The position numbers and the translations under genes were made by a program. DNA of 16,488 bases, taken from the NCBI GenBank assembly GCA_964572365.1, contig CAZNFK010000053.1, forward strand, positions 1 through 16,488, given 5' to 3'. This DNA comes from Salinimicrobium sp964572365 (lineage in GTDB: Bacteria > Bacteroidota > Bacteroidia > Flavobacteriales > Flavobacteriaceae). The number at the start of each line of letters is the position of its first letter. The stretch's first letter is position 1. This document shows positions 7,085 through 14,430 of the stretch, one piece after another. Below the pieces are notes generated by a model. It did no database searches. It saw nothing but the letters and a program-made list of their open reading frames with translations, and was not told the DNA's origin.

Positions 7085-8548
7085 TTATTTCTTCAATTCT
7101 TTTAAAAATTCGGTCACGATCTTCAGGTCATCGAAATCTTTTCTTTCCCCGTTTATTTCCTGATAGGTTTCATGCCCTTTTCCCGCGATGAGGATGATAT
7201 CCTTTGGATTTGCCATTTGACAAGCCGCCTTTATGGCCTGCCTGCGATTGGTGACCGACATGATCTTTTTGAAATTCTGCGGCTCCACCCCTTCTTCTAT
7301 CTCCTCAATTATTTTATCGGGATCCTCGGTCCTTGGATTGTCACTGGTAAAGATCACTTTAGTGCTCAAGGCGGAAGCAATATGTCCCATTTTTGGCCTT
7401 TTTGAGCGGTCACGATCTCCGCCACATCCTACCACGGTAATCAATTCCTCATTTTTGGTCCTGATGCTGTTAATCGTCTCCAGCACATTCTGCAATGCAT
7501 CGGGCGTATGGGCATAATCAACAATAGCGGTGACTTTTCCTTCGGAAATAAAATACTGAAACCTGCCGCTTACTGCTTCCAGTTCACTGATAAGCCTTAA
7601 GCTCTCCACTGTTTTCAAGCCGAGTAATTCCGAAGCAGCAAAAATGGCCAGCACGTTATAAGCATTAAAATTACCGATCAGCTTTGTCCATACCTCGTGG
7701 TCGTTAACCTTCAGCAGCAAGCCTCCAAAATCATTTTCCAGGATCTGCGCCTTGTAATCGGCCACCGATTTAAGCGCGTAGGTATATTTTTTAGCTCTGG
7801 TATTCTGAAGCATTACTCGCCCATTCTTATCATCTACATTGACAAGTGCAAAGGCCGAAGCAGGAAGCTGGTCAAAAAAGGCTTTTTTGACATCCCTGTA
7901 CTCAGCAAAAGTATTATGGTAGTCCAGGTGCTCATGTGTAAGATTGGTGAAAATTCCACCAGCGAAATGCAAACCGGTGGTCCTGTGCTGGGCAATGCCG
8001 TGACTGCTCACCTCCATAAAACAATATTCCACTCCGGCTTCATTCATCTTTCTAAGATAAGAGTTGATAGTAATGGAATCGGGAGTGGTATGAGTCGCTT
8101 TAAAGGTTTCATCGGCAACTTTTATTTGCACCGTAGAAAGCAGCCCCACCTTGAAACCGGCTTTCGAAAACAACTGGTACAATAAGGAAGCAACAGTTGT
8201 TTTGCCATTGGTACCGGTAACGCCAACCAGCTTCAGGTTTTGGGACGGATTATCGTAATAATTTGCCGCCATGTAAGCCAGGGCTTGCTGTGAGTCCCTT
8301 ACCTGCACGTAAGTGATCCCGTTAACCACATTTTCTGGCATTTCCTCGCAAACTACAGCCAGGGCACCCTTTTCAACCGCCTTTTCAATAAAGCCGTGGC
8401 CGTCTGAGATTGTTCCCCTGATGGCCACAAAAACATCATTAAAAGATACCTTTCGGGAATCAAAATGAATGTCGTTCACGGTCACAGTAGTATTACCCAC
8501 TACAGCTTCAAGAGGAACCTTATATAATATGTCTTTTAATAACTTCAA
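7085..8548 (-). CDS. murE: UDP-MurNAc-tripeptide synthetase MurE (meso-DAP adding)
   Basis: Cytoplasmic ATP-dependent ligase adding the third stem-peptide residue. It has 487 residues. The P-loop TGTNGKTT lies at 111-118, HTTPDS at 153-158, EVSSHG at 179-184 and NLTHEHLDYH at 202-211. The C-terminal domain has DYAHTPD (344-350), GCGGDRD (374-380), DNPR (403-406) and GKGHE (456-460). DNPR is the known signature of MurE enzymes that add meso-diaminopimelate rather than lysine, so m-DAP peptidoglycan is predicted. The start codon is TTG at 8548-8546, inside a TTGA overlap with the ftsI stop. No ATG lies near the N-terminus, and MKLLKDIL matches the expected start, so TTG with translational coupling is the best reading. 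Confidence 0.97.
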   Translation of the reverse strand: MKLLKDILYKVPLEAVVGNTTVTVNDIHFDSRKVSFNDVFVAIRGTISDGHGFIEKAVEKGALAVVCEEMPENVVNGITYVQVRDSQQALAYMAANYYDNPSQNLKLVGVTGTNGKTTVASLLYQLFSKAGFKVGLLSTVQIKVADETFKATHTTPDSITINSYLRKMNEAGVEYCFMEVSSHGIAQHRTTGLHFAGGIFTNLTHEHLDYHNTFAEYRDVKKAFFDQLPASAFALVNVDDKNGRVMLQNTRAKKYTYALKSVADYKAQILENDFGGLLLKVNDHEVWTKLIGNFNAYNVLAIFAASELLGLKTVESLRLISELEAVSGRFQYFISEGKVTAIVDYAHTPDALQNVLETINSIRTKNEELITVVGCGGDRDRSKRPKMGHIASALSTKVIFTSDNPRTEDPDKIIEEIEEGVEPQNFKKIMSVTNRRQAIKAACQMANPKDIILIAGKGHETYQEINGERKDFDDLKIVTEFLKELKK

Positions 8549-10551
8549 CCTAATTTCAATTTTATCACCTGGTTTTCTGAGATCTTACTTCCCGGCTGTA
8601 CAGATTGATACCTTACTTCACCGGTGCCGGTAAACTGCACTTTTAGTCCCAGGTTCTCCAGGACCGAAATCGCATCCATGGCCGGCATACCCTTCAAGTT
8701 CGGCATTATTTCCTTGTATTTTCTCGCTACAGAGAAATACTTATTGTAATCTTTTTCTATTACCGGCGCCAGGGTGTCCAGCTTGTTGAATTCATCCAGA
8801 ACCGGGGTATCTGTAAATATTTTTTGGGCGATCCTTTTAAAGACAGGCCCACTAACATCGGCACCATAATAACCGGTGCGGTAATCTGGTTTATGGATCA
8901 CCACGATGCAGGAATACTTTGGTTTCTCTACCGGAAAGAACCCTACAAAAGACGAAATATACCTTGGGTTGGAGGGCCAGTCTTTCATCCAGTACTCAGT
9001 TTGAGCAGTTCCGGTCTTTCCTGCCATTGAAAAATGAGGTTCGTAGAGGCTTTCTCCGGTGCCCCGCTCCACCACATTTTTCATCATTTCTTTTACTTTA
9101 TTCACCGTTTCGGGACTGCAAATAGCCGGATCGATCACCTTTTTTTCAAATTTCTCTACCGTACGATCCCACTCTTTCACCTCTTTTATGAACCGTGGTT
9201 TCACCATTTCACCACCATTGGCCACGGCATTGTAGAAAGTAAGGGTTTGCAGCGGGGTAAGCTGAATACTTCCGTAGCCATAGGCCATCCACGGCAGGGA
9301 AAGACCACTCCAGGTCTTATCTCCGGGAGCAGGGATGTAGGGCTCTCCTTCTCCTTTTATGGCTAATCCCAATTCTTCATGCAGGTGCATTTTCTTTAAT
9401 CCGTCGACAAACCTTTGAGGCTTGTCCTTATAATTATCATAAACCAATTTGACCAGCCCCACGTTCGAAGAAACCTCAAAAGCTTTGGCGGCAGAGATCT
9501 TTCCGTAGCCTCCCCTGTGAGAATCCCTCACCTTTCTTCCATATATGGTCATGATCCCGTTGCCGGTGTCTACCACAGTACTGGTATCGATCACTTTATC
9601 TTCCAGGGCCACGATCATCGCCATGAGCTTAAAAGTTGAACCGGGTTCATGGGATTCACCCACGGCGTAATTTAGTTTTTCAAAGTAAGTACCTTCCGAA
9701 GTGCGGCCCAGGTTAGAGATTGCCTTGATCTCCCCGGTTTCGGTTTCCATAACCACCACAGAACCGTGATCGGCCTCATATTTTTCCAGCTGCCTTAGCA
9801 GGGCGTGATGAGCGATATCCTGGATCTTTACATCAATAGTAGAAATGAGGTCATAACCGTCTTTTGGCTCCACTTCGTTATTATCGCTAATAGGCTTCCA
9901 TTGCCCTTTTGCTATTTTTTGCTTAAGGCGGCGGCCTTCCTTACCACGCAGGTAAGGACCAAAAGCGCCTTCCAGTCCTACTCGGGTATAATAGCCGCTA
10001 TCATCCTGGCGCTCATAGCCTACCGTTCGCTCTCCCATTTTCCCCAGCGGATGCTCTCTCACGGTTCGCTGTTCCACGATGATCCCGCCACGGTTGGAAC
10101 CCAGGCGAAACATTGGGAAATTCTTTATCCTGGTATATTCTGAATACCCCAGATTGCGGGCGATCAAAAAATACCTGTGCTTGTTGGCACGCGCAGTACG
10201 AAGCGTTTTTGCGTAATGCGCACTGGATTTTCCGAACATCTTTGACAATTCTTCGGAAAGAGGGATCAGGTTCTCCTCGAAATTCTTGTCGGATACCGTC
10301 ACGGCATCAAACCGAATGTCATATTTAGGCACCGAAGTAGCCAGAAGATTGCCACCGGCATCATAAAGATTCCCCCGGTTGGCAGGGATCACAAAATTCC
10401 TGTAGATCCTTTCCTGGGCCATTTGCTCATACTTCTCCCCTTCCAGGAACTGGATGTCGAGCAGTTTTACCCCCACGGCGATCGCCAGCAGGAACATGAA
10501 CGCTGCAACGAAATAGATACGGTATAATATGTTCTTTTCGGTGGTAGCCAT
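8545..10551 (-). CDS. ftsI: Septal transpeptidase FtsI (class B PBP3) with PASTA domain
   Basis: Bitopic class B penicillin-binding protein that cross-links septal peptidoglycan and partners FtsW. It has 668 residues. A cytoplasmic tail and one membrane anchor (about 11-30) come first. The dimerisation/pedestal domain begins near RGNLYD (59-64). The transpeptidase domain has the catalytic STFK (305-308, nucleophile Ser305), the SSN triad motif (361-363) and KTGT (512-515). A single C-terminal PASTA repeat spans about 616-668. E. coli FtsI has no PASTA domain; Bacteroidota and Gram-positive relatives often do. It is preceded by the ftsL-like gene (7-base gap) and overlaps the TTG start of murE by 4 bases. 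PASTA-tailed SpoVD-like proteins are the nearest alternative, but the operon points to FtsI. Confidence 0.97.
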   Translation of the reverse strand: MATTEKNILYRIYFVAAFMFLLAIAVGVKLLDIQFLEGEKYEQMAQERIYRNFVIPANRGNLYDAGGNLLATSVPKYDIRFDAVTVSDKNFEENLIPLSEELSKMFGKSSAHYAKTLRTARANKHRYFLIARNLGYSEYTRIKNFPMFRLGSNRGGIIVEQRTVREHPLGKMGERTVGYERQDDSGYYTRVGLEGAFGPYLRGKEGRRLKQKIAKGQWKPISDNNEVEPKDGYDLISTIDVKIQDIAHHALLRQLEKYEADHGSVVVMETETGEIKAISNLGRTSEGTYFEKLNYAVGESHEPGSTFKLMAMIVALEDKVIDTSTVVDTGNGIMTIYGRKVRDSHRGGYGKISAAKAFEVSSNVGLVKLVYDNYKDKPQRFVDGLKKMHLHEELGLAIKGEGEPYIPAPGDKTWSGLSLPWMAYGYGSIQLTPLQTLTFYNAVANGGEMVKPRFIKEVKEWDRTVEKFEKKVIDPAICSPETVNKVKEMMKNVVERGTGESLYEPHFSMAGKTGTAQTEYWMKDWPSNPRYISSFVGFFPVEKPKYSCIVVIHKPDYRTGYYGADVSGPVFKRIAQKIFTDTPVLDEFNKLDTLAPVIEKDYNKYFSVARKYKEIMPNLKGMPAMDAISVLENLGLKVQFTGTGEVRYQSVQPGSKISENQVIKLKLG

Positions 10552-10558
10552 GCAGCAG

Positions 10559-10876
10559 TTATTCTTTTTCTTTGATCACGATCTTGGTTGGCGGCACTTC
10601 CGAAGGTTTGATCCCTCTCCCTGCCATTCTTCGGCTAATGGTAGATTCCATTTTAAGCCGCATCAGGTTCGAACGCATATCCACAAACTCGCTCCTTAAC
10701 TCCCTCACCTCATCATTCATCCTTGCGATCTCGTGCACTTTTCTTTCGGCGCTGTGCGAACTGCCAATCATAATGATGGCCAGCAGCGTACAGAACAGAA
10801 TGAAGCGCCAGTTATTGAACGCGTCATTACTGACTAAAAACTTTCCTTTTAATATGTCGTAAAGACCTTGTTTCAT
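10559..10876 (-). CDS. ftsL: FtsL-like cell division protein
   Basis: Small bitopic membrane protein of 105 residues. A cytoplasmic N-terminus of about 22 residues precedes one membrane segment (about 24-40). A periplasmic stretch rich in Glu, Arg and Met (about 43-80) follows, which looks like a coiled coil. The tail GIKPSEVPPTKIVIKEKE (88-105) is proline- and lysine-rich. This matches the 'FtsL-like' proteins at this position in Bacteroidota. Sequence identity to E. coli FtsL is too low to see, so the call rests on topology and position between rsmH and ftsI. In the divisome FtsL works with FtsB and FtsQ to activate FtsWI. No ftsB-like gene is present in this window. Confidence 0.85.
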   Translation of the reverse strand: MKQGLYDILKGKFLVSNDAFNNWRFILFCTLLAIIMIGSSHSAERKVHEIARMNDEVRELRSEFVDMRSNLMRLKMESTISRRMAGRGIKPSEVPPTKIVIKEKE

Positions 10877-10891
10877 TTCTCTGCTTTACCT

Positions 10892-11788
10892 CTATATTTT
10901 TTCCGCGATACGAAGCTTAGCACTTCGGGCGCGGTTGTTTTGCTTAATCTCTTCGGAAGTAGGCACGATCAATTTTCCCACTTTTTTGAAGGGAACGGAA
11001 ATATTTCCGTAGAAATCCTTTTCGGGCTCCCCTTTGAACATGCCACTTCTAATGAATCTTTTCACCAGCCTGTCTTCAAGAGAATGATACGAGATAAGGC
11101 TTAGTCTGCCTCCCGGCTTCAGCAGATTTTCCGTCTGCAACAAAAACTCCTTCAGCGCCTCGATCTCCTGGTTCACTTCTATTCGTATAGCCTGATAGAT
11201 CTGCGCCAGGATCTTATGCTCCCTGCCTGCAGGTAAAAAAGGATGCAATATTTCTTTTAGACGCTCACTCGTAGCGATCTCTCCTTCTTTTCTTGCTGAA
11301 ACTATTGTTCTTGCCATTTTGGGAGCATTCCGAAGCTCACCATAATTGAACAACACATCGCGCAGCTGTTTTTCGTCATAATTATTGACCACTTCAAAAG
11401 CACTTAAATTGCTCTGCTGATTCATTCGCATATCCAGTCTGGATTCAAACCGGGTTGAAAAACCTCTTTCAGCCACATCGAATTGATGGGAAGAAACTCC
11501 AAAATCTCCGAGAATTCCATCCACTTTTCTCACTCCGTAGAATCTTAAAAAGCGCTTTATGAACCTGAAATTTTCGTTGATCAGTGTGAAACGTTCATCA
11601 TCGATGGCATTTTCCAGAGCATCTTTATCCTGGTCGAAAGCATAAAGCTTTCCTTCAGGCCCGAGTCTTCTCAGGATCTCGCGGGAATGACCGCCACCCC
11701 CGAAGGTCACATCAACATACACCCCATCGGGATGTATATTGAGACCGTCAACGGTCTCCTTCAGCAAAACCGGATTATGATAATTCAT
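10892..11788 (-). CDS. rsmH: 16S rRNA (cytosine1402-N4)-methyltransferase RsmH (MraW)
   Basis: SAM-dependent methyltransferase that modifies C1402 of 16S rRNA in the ribosomal P site. I use the ATG at 11788-11786, giving 298 residues starting MNYHNPVLLKET, the standard family start. A TTG three codons upstream (11797) is possible but less likely. The SAM-binding motif DVTFGGGGHS lies at 26-35 and FDQD at 51-54. LGDFGVSSHQ (93-102), RGFSTR (108-113), LDMRM (118-122), QAIRIEVN (199-206) and ISYHSLEDR (232-240) complete the RsmH pattern. The gene overlaps the end of mraZ by 14 bases and is followed 15 bases later by the ftsL-like gene. It is a regular second gene of dcw clusters. Confidence 0.97.
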   Translation of the reverse strand: MNYHNPVLLKETVDGLNIHPDGVYVDVTFGGGGHSREILRRLGPEGKLYAFDQDKDALENAIDDERFTLINENFRFIKRFLRFYGVRKVDGILGDFGVSSHQFDVAERGFSTRFESRLDMRMNQQSNLSAFEVVNNYDEKQLRDVLFNYGELRNAPKMARTIVSARKEGEIATSERLKEILHPFLPAGREHKILAQIYQAIRIEVNQEIEALKEFLLQTENLLKPGGRLSLISYHSLEDRLVKRFIRSGMFKGEPEKDFYGNISVPFKKVGKLIVPTSEEIKQNNRARSAKLRIAEKI

Positions 11789-12242
11789 ACGGATCAAAAT
11801 TTCCCATTACTTCTTCGGTAAGCTCACCAAAATCTTCGCCCCCGTCTATAGCGTTTTCATATTTCTGCTTATCCCATATCTCGATGATATTATTCACCGA
11901 GGAGGACATCACGATCTCCTTTTCTATACCGGCAAACCCGATAAGGTCTTTTGGAATTAGCAGCCTCCCGTTGGAATCTACTTCTACGACTTTCACACCG
12001 GCAGTAAACTTCCTGATGAAGTTATTGTTCTGCCTTTTGAACGGATTCAGCTTCCCTACTCTCTTCATCACAGCGTTCCACTGCTCCATAGGATACAGCT
12101 CGAGACAGGGTTCAAAAACCGATCTTTTGAGCACAAACCCATCCTGCAGCACCGGCAATAGCTGCTTTTTAAAGGCCGCGGGGACCATGAGCCGCCCTTT
12201 TGCGTCTACCTTACATTCGTATGTGCCGATGAGATTTACCAC
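11775..12242 (-). CDS. mraZ: Transcriptional regulator MraZ
   Basis: DNA-binding protein of the AbrB-like fold, normally the first gene of the dcw operon and a regulator of its own promoter. It has 155 residues, as usual. The two characteristic DxxxR repeats are DAKGR at 13-17 and DSNGR at 89-93, each followed by a hydrophobic-proline stretch (LMVP, LLIP). The start is GTG at 12242-12240, giving MVNLIGTYECK, a typical family start. No ATG lies close by. Immediately upstream are three GTGGT repeats at 10-base spacing and a Bacteroidota -7 element, which suggests direct autoregulation. Its 3' end overlaps rsmH. Confidence 0.96.
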   Translation of the reverse strand: MVNLIGTYECKVDAKGRLMVPAAFKKQLLPVLQDGFVLKRSVFEPCLELYPMEQWNAVMKRVGKLNPFKRQNNNFIRKFTAGVKVVEVDSNGRLLIPKDLIGFAGIEKEIVMSSSVNNIIEIWDKQKYENAIDGGEDFGELTEEVMGNFDPYELS

Positions 12243-12259
12243 GAGATCAGTTTACGATT

Positions 12260-12267
12260 CAAATATA
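12260..12267 (-). promoter_or_regulatory. Promoter -7 element for mraZ/dcw operon
   Basis: On the minus strand this reads TATATTTG, an exact match to the Bacteroidota -7 consensus TAnnTTTG. The expected -33 region, about 19-21 bases upstream, falls inside the GTGGT repeats near 12289-12292, where only a weak TGG-like match is seen. The start site would lie about 10-15 bases before the GTG of mraZ, giving a very short leader. Confidence 0.6.
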
Positions 12268-12278
12268 TTGAAATTTAA

Positions 12279-12303
12279 ACCACTTTTTACCACTTTTTAC
12301 CAC
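12279..12303 (-). promoter_or_regulatory. Probable MraZ operator: three GTGGT boxes, 10-base spacing
   Basis: On the minus strand GTGGT occurs at 12303-12299, 12293-12289 and 12283-12279. The first two copies are identical over ten bases (GTGGTAAAAA) and the third continues TTAAA. MraZ in other bacteria binds tandem short G-rich direct repeats spaced by one helical turn just upstream of mraZ. The E. coli boxes are TGGGN with 5-base gaps, and mycoplasma boxes contain AAAGTG. These repeats have the same spacing, place and core. They overlap the expected -33 region, so binding should block polymerase. That effect is inferred, not shown. Confidence 0.75.
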
Positions 12304-12496
12304 ATTGTTAATAAATTTTCCACTTCAGAAGAAAGAAGATGCAGAGAAACCAACTGCTTGAAGCCGATTTAGTTGTGAGGATATTTTGTTAAAAAAAATT
12401 TAAATCGATAGATTTTTGTGGTTTATAAAAATTTTAAAATCATTTCTCAAAACTTAAGAGAATAAGCTAAAATCTTTATACTTGTATTGAATTCGC

Positions 12497-12504
12497 TATA
12501 TTTG
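12497..12504 (+). promoter_or_regulatory. Promoter -7 element for hydrolase-engB operon
   Basis: TATATTTG matches the Bacteroidota -7 consensus TAnnTTTG exactly and ends 24 bases before the ATG at 12529. A weak -33 candidate, TTTA at 12475-12478, lies 18 bases upstream. The rest of the 286-base divergent region (12304-12474) is AT-rich. I see no gene, repeat or clear stem-loop in it. Confidence 0.55.
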
Positions 12505-12528
12505 CGAAGCTAACAGCAAAGGCAACCA

Positions 12529-13293
12529 ATGAAAAATAATTTAAGGGAAGAAGGAAAATTCAGCTATGTAGAGGAGGGAGAAGGCACACCAATAATTATC
12601 CTGCATGGGTTAATGGGAGGTTTGAGCAATTTTGAAGGTGTTCTGGATTTTTTCCCTAAAAAAGGGTATAAGGTGATCATCCTTAAACTTCCGCTTTACA
12701 ATCTGTCGCTGTTGAAAACCAGCGTTGCTAATTTTGCCAAATATCTAAAGGAGTTTATTGATCATAAAGGTTTTGAAGAGGTCATTCTCCTGGGAAATTC
12801 CCTGGGAGGACATATCGCTTTACTGGGCACAAAAATGTATCCCGATTGTGTCAAGGCCCTTGTGATCACTGGAAGTTCCGGCTTGTATGAAAGCGCCATG
12901 GGAGAAAGCTACCCAAAAAGAGGCGATTACGAATACATCAGAAAAAAAGCCGAAAATGTATTTTACGACCCAAAGGTAGCCACCAAGGAGATCGTGGATG
13001 ACGTTTTTGAAACGGTGAATGACAGGAATAAACTTATCAAGACCCTCGCCATCGCCAAAAGCGCGATAAGGCATAACATGTCAAAGGACCTTCCAAAGAT
13101 GTACACTCCCACCTGTATCATTTGGGGCCGTAATGATAATGTGACGCCCCCCGAGGTTGCCGAAGACTTCTACCGCCTGCTGCCCGATGCCGATCTTTTC
13201 TGGATCGAAAAATGCGGACACGCGGCCATGATGGAGCACCCCAATGCCTTTAACGAGATCCTCTTCAAGTGGTTGAGTGACCGGAAATTTTAA
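12529..13293 (+). CDS. Alpha/beta-fold hydrolase
   Basis: Soluble hydrolase of 254 residues, with no signal peptide visible. The oxyanion motif HGLMGG lies at 26-31. The nucleophile elbow GNSLGG is at 89-94 (Ser91), the probable acid Asp203 is in GRNDNVTP (201-208), and the catalytic His231 is in CGHAAMMEHP (229-238). The triad is complete, so it is likely an active esterase, lipase or C-C hydrolase. The substrate cannot be read from sequence. The ATG at 12529 follows an AAAGG stretch (12518-12522) at good spacing and a TATATTTG promoter element. engB follows after 9 bases, so the two share a transcript. The same neighbour pair is, from memory, common in flavobacteria, which hints at a housekeeping role. 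Confidence 0.93.
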   Translation: MKNNLREEGKFSYVEEGEGTPIIILHGLMGGLSNFEGVLDFFPKKGYKVIILKLPLYNLSLLKTSVANFAKYLKEFIDHKGFEEVILLGNSLGGHIALLGTKMYPDCVKALVITGSSGLYESAMGESYPKRGDYEYIRKKAENVFYDPKVATKEIVDDVFETVNDRNKLIKTLAIAKSAIRHNMSKDLPKMYTPTCIIWGRNDNVTPPEVAEDFYRLLPDADLFWIEKCGHAAMMEHPNAFNEILFKWLSDRKF

Positions 13294-13302
13294 ATTCGGG
13301 TT

Positions 13303-13905
13303 ATGAAGATCAAGACAGCCGAGTTCGTCGTCAGCAATTCTGAAGTGGCCAAGTGCCCCGAAAGCAAACTACCGGAATACGCATTTATTGGCCGAAGTAA
13401 TGTGGGGAAATCTTCCCTCATCAACATGCTTACGGAGCGGAAGAACCTGGCAAAAACATCGGGACGCCCCGGGAAGACGCAGCTCATCAATCATTTTTTG
13501 ATCAACAACAGCTGGCATCTTGTTGACCTTCCTGGATATGGTTATGCCCGGGTATCTAAATCGGCTAAAAAGACCTTTCAGAAATTCATCACCGCCTATT
13601 TTGAAAAGCGGGAGCAAATGATCTGTGCCTTCGTGCTGATTGACAGCCGGCACAAGCCTCAGCCTATTGACCTGGAATTCATGGAATGGCTGGGAGAGCA
13701 CCAGGTGCCTTTCTGCATCATCTTCACCAAGGCAGACAAGATGAAACCAAAAGCCCTGGAACGAAATATTAACGATTACCAGGCCGAGATGCTTCAAACC
13801 TGGACAGAGATGCCACAATATTTTATCACCTCCTCCTCCAGCGGATTGGGCAGGGTTGAAGTGTTGGACTACATTGACAGCATCAACGAACAATTCACCC
13901 AATAA
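13303..13905 (+). CDS. engB: Ribosome biogenesis GTP-binding protein EngB (YihA/YsxC)
   Basis: Small Ras-like TRAFAC GTPase of 200 residues involved in 50S subunit assembly, usually essential. The G1 loop GRSNVGKSS spans 30-38, the G2 region GRPGKTQ 54-60 and the G3 motif DLPGYGYA 75-82. The G4 motif TKAD is at 142-145 and the G5-like TSSSSGLG at 176-183. DLPGYGYA is the family hallmark. The ATG at 13303 lies 9 bases after the hydrolase stop. A strong hairpin with a U-rich tail begins 3 bases after its stop codon. Confidence 0.98.
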   Translation: MKIKTAEFVVSNSEVAKCPESKLPEYAFIGRSNVGKSSLINMLTERKNLAKTSGRPGKTQLINHFLINNSWHLVDLPGYGYARVSKSAKKTFQKFITAYFEKREQMICAFVLIDSRHKPQPIDLEFMEWLGEHQVPFCIIFTKADKMKPKALERNINDYQAEMLQTWTEMPQYFITSSSSGLGRVEVLDYIDSINEQFTQ

Positions 13906-13907
13906 AA

Positions 13908-13946
13908 AGGCGGAAATTTCTTTCCGCCTGTTCTTCTTATTTTTTC
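13908..13946 (+). terminator. Intrinsic terminator after engB, possibly bidirectional
   Basis: A perfect 9-base stem (AGGCGGAAA / TTTCCGCCT) with a 4-base loop TTTC occupies 13908-13929. It is followed on the plus strand by a T-rich stretch (13931-13946). On the minus strand it is followed by TTTTTATT, so it can also end the converging gldB-gldC transcript, whose last stop codon is at 13937-13939. The U-rich tail overlaps the 3' end of gldC. Confidence 0.85.
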
Positions 13947-14430
13947 TTGAGGTCCATCTTATCTGCGAAGAAGTCGCAGAAATCTTTCATGGTATCCCGC
14001 ATCTTTTCATCCTNNNNNNNNNNNNNNNNNNNNNNNNNNNNNNNNNNNNNNNNNNNNNNNNNNNNNNNNNNNNNNNNNNNNNNNNNNNNNNNNNNNNNNN
14101 NNNNNNNNNNNNNTTATCTGCGAAGAAGTCGCAGAAATCTTTCATGGTATCCCGCATCTTTTCATCCTGAGTGGCGCGATAAAAAGTGTCACTCATAGTT
14201 ACCAGGGTTTGATGAAAGAACATCTTCATGTCATCAAGCGGCATATCTTTGGTCCACAGGTCTATCTTCAGCGTTTCTTTCTGTTGCGCATCCCACATTG
14301 AGAGTAACATAGCCTTCGCCTCCTGATTCTCCACTCCGCCATCTTCGGCGCTCCACTTCAGCTCTTCGGGCACCCGGTTTTCATCCAGGGCTACTTTAAT
14401 ATTGATATTCGATTCTTTGAATTTAGCCAT
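13937..14430 (-). CDS. gldC: Gliding motility protein GldC (interrupted by false assembly gap)
   Basis: Small soluble protein linked to gliding motility in Flavobacteriia. The readable N-terminal part starts at the ATG at 14430-14428, with MAKFKESNINIKVALDENRV. It runs through KIDLWTKDMPLDDMKMFF (55-72) and RATQDEKMRDTMKDF (85-99), which I recognise as GldC. At residue 105 or so it meets 100 Ns. The 55 bases on each side of the Ns are identical. Joining the two copies into one gives an uninterrupted frame ending ADKMDLKKK and a TAA at 13939-13937, 112 residues in all, the normal GldC size. The start overlaps the gldB stop by one base (TGATG). A GTG one codon upstream is a less likely start. 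A pseudogene is unlikely. Confidence 0.9.
13959..14013. repeat. Left copy of 55-base exact duplication at assembly gap
   Basis: This 55-base stretch is identical in sequence and orientation to 14114-14168, on the other side of the Ns. Both encode the same part of GldC. It looks like an overlap between two contig ends that was not merged. Confidence 0.95.
14014..14113. other. Assembly gap, exactly 100 Ns
   Basis: A run of exactly 100 Ns, the common placeholder for a gap of unknown size. It lies inside gldC. The flanking identical 55-mers imply that the true gap length is negative (overlap), so no sequence is probably missing. Confidence 0.97.
14114..14168. repeat. Right copy of 55-base exact duplication at assembly gap
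   Basis: Identical to 13959-14013 over 55 bases. After this copy the sequence continues into the main body of gldC. In the left copy the sequence leads to the gldC stop codon. Confidence 0.95.

Noticed and set aside
7697..8185. Plus-strand open frame of 162 codons opposite murE
   Set aside because: Lies fully inside the murE coding region in antisense; no recognisable motif or start signal.
11789..11797. RsmH start at a TTG at 11797
   Set aside because: The ATG three codons downstream gives MNYHNPVLL, the usual family start.
11884..12372. Plus-strand open frame of 162 codons covering mraZ and its promoter
   Set aside because: Antisense to well-conserved mraZ and crosses the MraZ boxes; sequence looks like a shadow frame.
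13369..13902. Minus-strand open frame of 177 codons opposite engB
   Set aside because: Antisense shadow of a conserved GTPase; no motif of its own.
13959..14168. The 55-base direct repeat as a biological duplication or mobile-element footprint
   Set aside because: It flanks exactly 100 Ns and its collapse restores gldC, which points to an unmerged contig overlap.
13856..14198. Plus-strand frames running through the Ns
   Set aside because: They owe their length to the N run and to the duplicated 55-mer; both are antisense to gldC.
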